A program made the position numbers and the translations under genes. Positions 62,375 through 64,000 of a DNA stretch of 64,000 nt are shown in pieces (within the stretch, counting starts at the first letter, position 1; each line of letters opens with the position of its first letter). The DNA is from CAUPWF01 sp964367685 (lineage in GTDB: Bacteria; Bacillota; Clostridia; Lachnospirales; Lachnospiraceae), in assembly GCA_964367685.1 (NCBI GenBank), contig CAYIYM010000009.1:1-64000 (forward strand), read 5' to 3'. Under the pieces are notes generated by a model. The model worked only from the letters and a program-made list of their open reading frames with translations. It ran no database searches and was not told the DNA's origin.

Positions 62375-63385
62375 ATGATGAAGAATAAGAGGTACCATAT
62401 TGTATTATGGTTATTAATAGTTCTATTATTAGCTGGGTGTCAAGAAACATCAGAGATAGATATAGAAACGCAAGTACAAGAGTCTAATGAAACAACGGTG
62501 CAGGAATCCAATGAAACAGCGGTGCAAGAATCAGAAAAGAATCAGGCACCTGAGGAATTACAAGAGTCTCATGTATCAGATATTCCTGACTATTATGGGG
62601 AACCATTTATTGTTCTTAATAATAATATCCCATCATTTAATCAAATTTCGACAGAAAGCTATGAAAGCTACAGTCAATTAGATGCTCTTGGAAGAGTTGG
62701 AGTGGCAGAAGCTTGCATAGGACAAGACATTATGCCAACAGAAGAAAGAGGTGCAATTGGACAAGTAAAACCAACGGGATGGCATACCGTTAAATATGAT
62801 CATATAGACGGGATGTATCTGTATAATAGATGCCATTTGATTGGATTTCAATTAACTGGTGAAAATGCAAACGAAGAGAATCTTATGACAGGCACAAGAT
62901 ATCTTAATACTCCAATCATGTTAGAATATGAAAATATGGTAGCTGATTATGTAAGAGAGTCCAAGCATCATGTAATGTATCGAGTGACACCTGTATATGA
63001 AGGAGAAAATTTACTGGCAACGGGTGTTATTATGGAAGGATACTCCGTTGAAGATGAGGGAAAGGGTGTACAGTTTCATGTATTTGTATATAATGAACAA
63101 CCAGGTGTAACTATTGATCATGCTACAGGTGAAAGTTGGTTGAGTGAAGATGGTACACAAAGTGAGGAAGAAGACAGCGTAAAAAGTGAGGAAGACGAGA
63201 GTATAGAGGGAACTGTAGAAGTGGAGAAGGTGCAAGCTTATGTACTAAACACAAATACGAAGAAGATACATCACCCAAGTTGTAGCAGCGCTACGGATAC
63301 TTTGCCGAAGAACCGAAAAGCCGTGGAATCCACATTACAAGAATTAGAAAATCAAGGATATGAACCATGTAAGAGATGTCACTAG
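62375..63385 (+). CDS. Secreted DNA/RNA non-specific endonuclease lipoprotein
   Basis: A 336-residue protein. The signal peptide ends in a lipobox (VLLLAGC, Cys27 from the first Met). Three VQESNET-type repeats form a linker, then a nuclease domain related to DNA-entry nuclease EndA: MYLYNRCHLIGFQL with the catalytic His, and NEENLMTGTRYLN with the metal-binding Asn. An acidic linker and a C-terminal module, HHPSCSSATDTLP to GYEPCKRCH, follow; its Cys/His spacing suggests zinc binding. It likely degrades external nucleic acid for nutrients or DNA uptake. Confidence 0.92.
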   Translation: MMKNKRYHIVLWLLIVLLLAGCQETSEIDIETQVQESNETTVQESNETAVQESEKNQAPEELQESHVSDIPDYYGEPFIVLNNNIPSFNQISTESYESYSQLDALGRVGVAEACIGQDIMPTEERGAIGQVKPTGWHTVKYDHIDGMYLYNRCHLIGFQLTGENANEENLMTGTRYLNTPIMLEYENMVADYVRESKHHVMYRVTPVYEGENLLATGVIMEGYSVEDEGKGVQFHVFVYNEQPGVTIDHATGESWLSEDGTQSEEEDSVKSEEDESIEGTVEVEKVQAYVLNTNTKKIHHPSCSSATDTLPKNRKAVESTLQELENQGYEPCKRCH

Positions 63386-63674
63386 ACTTGTATGAGATAT
63401 AAGCATCATGGCAAGTGATGAATGAAAATCAATCATCTTAATAAGAAAGAAAGTAATAATAAAGAAAAAAGCATGAAAAATAAAACACATAAAAACAATA
63501 TGAAATTGTATGAAAAAAAATGAAGTATAGTGTGAAAACATATCTTTTGTGGTAGAATTGTAGAATAAATATGAGTTGATAAGATGAGGGGAACAAAGAG
63601 TTTTATCTTAAGTAACTATTAATGGTGGTTTGTGTAACATGTCGAAGAAGGTAGTATGGGACGAGGTGATGCAG

Positions 63675-64000
63675 ATGAATAAGTACGAGGATTTTAAACG
63701 TGTTATTCAGAAAGCAGGACACATAGTTGTATTTACAGAATTCAGAAACGGTATTACAGACGATTGGATTACAAAAACGGAACAACGATTGAAAATCACA
63801 CTTCCAGATTCTTATAAATGGTGGCTTAAGAATTATGGAGATGGTGAAATTCATGGAGATGTAATCTTTAGTGTGTATGGGCATTATTTTGATATGCTGT
63901 TGAAGCGAGATCTTGTTTATATGCATGAAATCAACTTGAAGCATGCATATTATCCAAGTAATTTCATGATTATTTGTGAAACTGGAAAGGAAGTATTTGG
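63675..64000 (+). CDS. SMI1/KNR4 (SUKH) family protein, 3' end beyond window
   Basis: The frame from ATG 63675 (GAGGTG 6 bases upstream) runs open to the window end, 108 codons. ITDDWITKTEQRLKITLPDS followed by YKWWLKNYGDGEIHG is the classic SMI1/KNR4 core. Bacterial members are often immunity proteins for polymorphic or contact-dependent toxins, but many are orphans. The region 63386-63674 before it shows no gene and no convincing terminator or promoter. No toxin gene is visible in the window. Confidence 0.85.
   Translation, partial: MNKYEDFKRVIQKAGHIVVFTEFRNGITDDWITKTEQRLKITLPDSYKWWLKNYGDGEIHGDVIFSVYGHYFDMLLKRDLVYMHEINLKHAYYPSNFMIICETGKEVF

Noticed and set aside
1..64000. Prophage, insertion sequence or integrative element
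   Set aside because: No transposase, integrase, terminal repeats or tRNA-associated junction seen anywhere in the window.

Overview
The window is AT-rich (roughly two thirds A+T by eye), densely coded DNA. Strong AGGAGG ribosome sites, sigma-A type promoters with 17-bp spacers, lipoprotein signals, glycyl radical enzymes and a YtrA/YtrB-type regulator-ABC pair point to an anaerobic Gram-positive Firmicute. A clostridial, Lachnospiraceae-like gut organism is my best guess; no rRNA or other taxonomic marker is present. I saw no tRNA, rRNA, CRISPR array, insertion sequence or prophage.

Left part (1-12.8 kb): the 3' end of a giant repetitive surface protein (open to the left edge, with 12-bp Pro-Glu repeats, InlB-type repeats, two families of almost identical long repeats and a three-helix membrane tail), then a small cell-surface polysaccharide group (pyruvyl-transferase-like protein, GT2, flippase) with a membrane diguanylate cyclase. 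12.9-22.1 kb: a TetR-MarR-TauE/SafE operon with a clear double operator, then an AraC regulator divergent from an oxidoreductase, a sugar ABC transporter and a sulfatase, probably for scavenging a sulfated sugar. 22.1-29.6 kb: a short membrane protein that is essentially the tail of the giant surface protein on its own, a YtrA/YtrB-like regulator-ABC operon, an HD-hydrolase gene remnant, DUF805, AIM24, D-serine dehydratase, uridine phosphorylase and deoxyribose-phosphate aldolase.

Right part: two paralogous cassettes (29.7-35.3 and 52.4-57.3 kb), each made of a LuxR-type regulator, a glycyl-radical activating enzyme and a glycyl radical enzyme, flank a c-di-GMP/exopolysaccharide region. Both cassettes carry the same perfect palindrome (GGGAATGTTCCC core) between regulator and enzymes. 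Cassette 1 ends with a TauE/SafE permease. Between them lie an EAL phosphodiesterase, a GT2 and a 12-kb operon (38.1-50.7 kb) that reads as a Gram-positive Pel-like polysaccharide system: DUF2304, a PelD-like c-di-GMP receptor fused to a degenerate SDR/epimerase domain, PelE-like, a GT-C-like membrane protein, GT2, a DUF2194-like membrane-anchored protein, PelF, PelG, GT2 and a nitroreductase. The PelD-like protein keeps an RxxD c-di-GMP site exactly where a GGDEF domain would have it, while the GGDEF signature itself is lost.

The last part (57.5-64 kb) has a small lipoprotein, an allantoin/hydantoin-type permease and amidohydrolase operon, a secreted Asp-rich PepSY protein with an RsgI-like domain, a secreted DNA/RNA endonuclease lipoprotein and the start of an SMI1/KNR4 (SUKH) gene. 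The strongest candidates for new biology are the Pel-like locus with its fused, enzymatically degenerate PelD, the twin glycyl-radical cassettes with a shared operator, and the three-helix surface-protein tail that also exists as a stand-alone gene.
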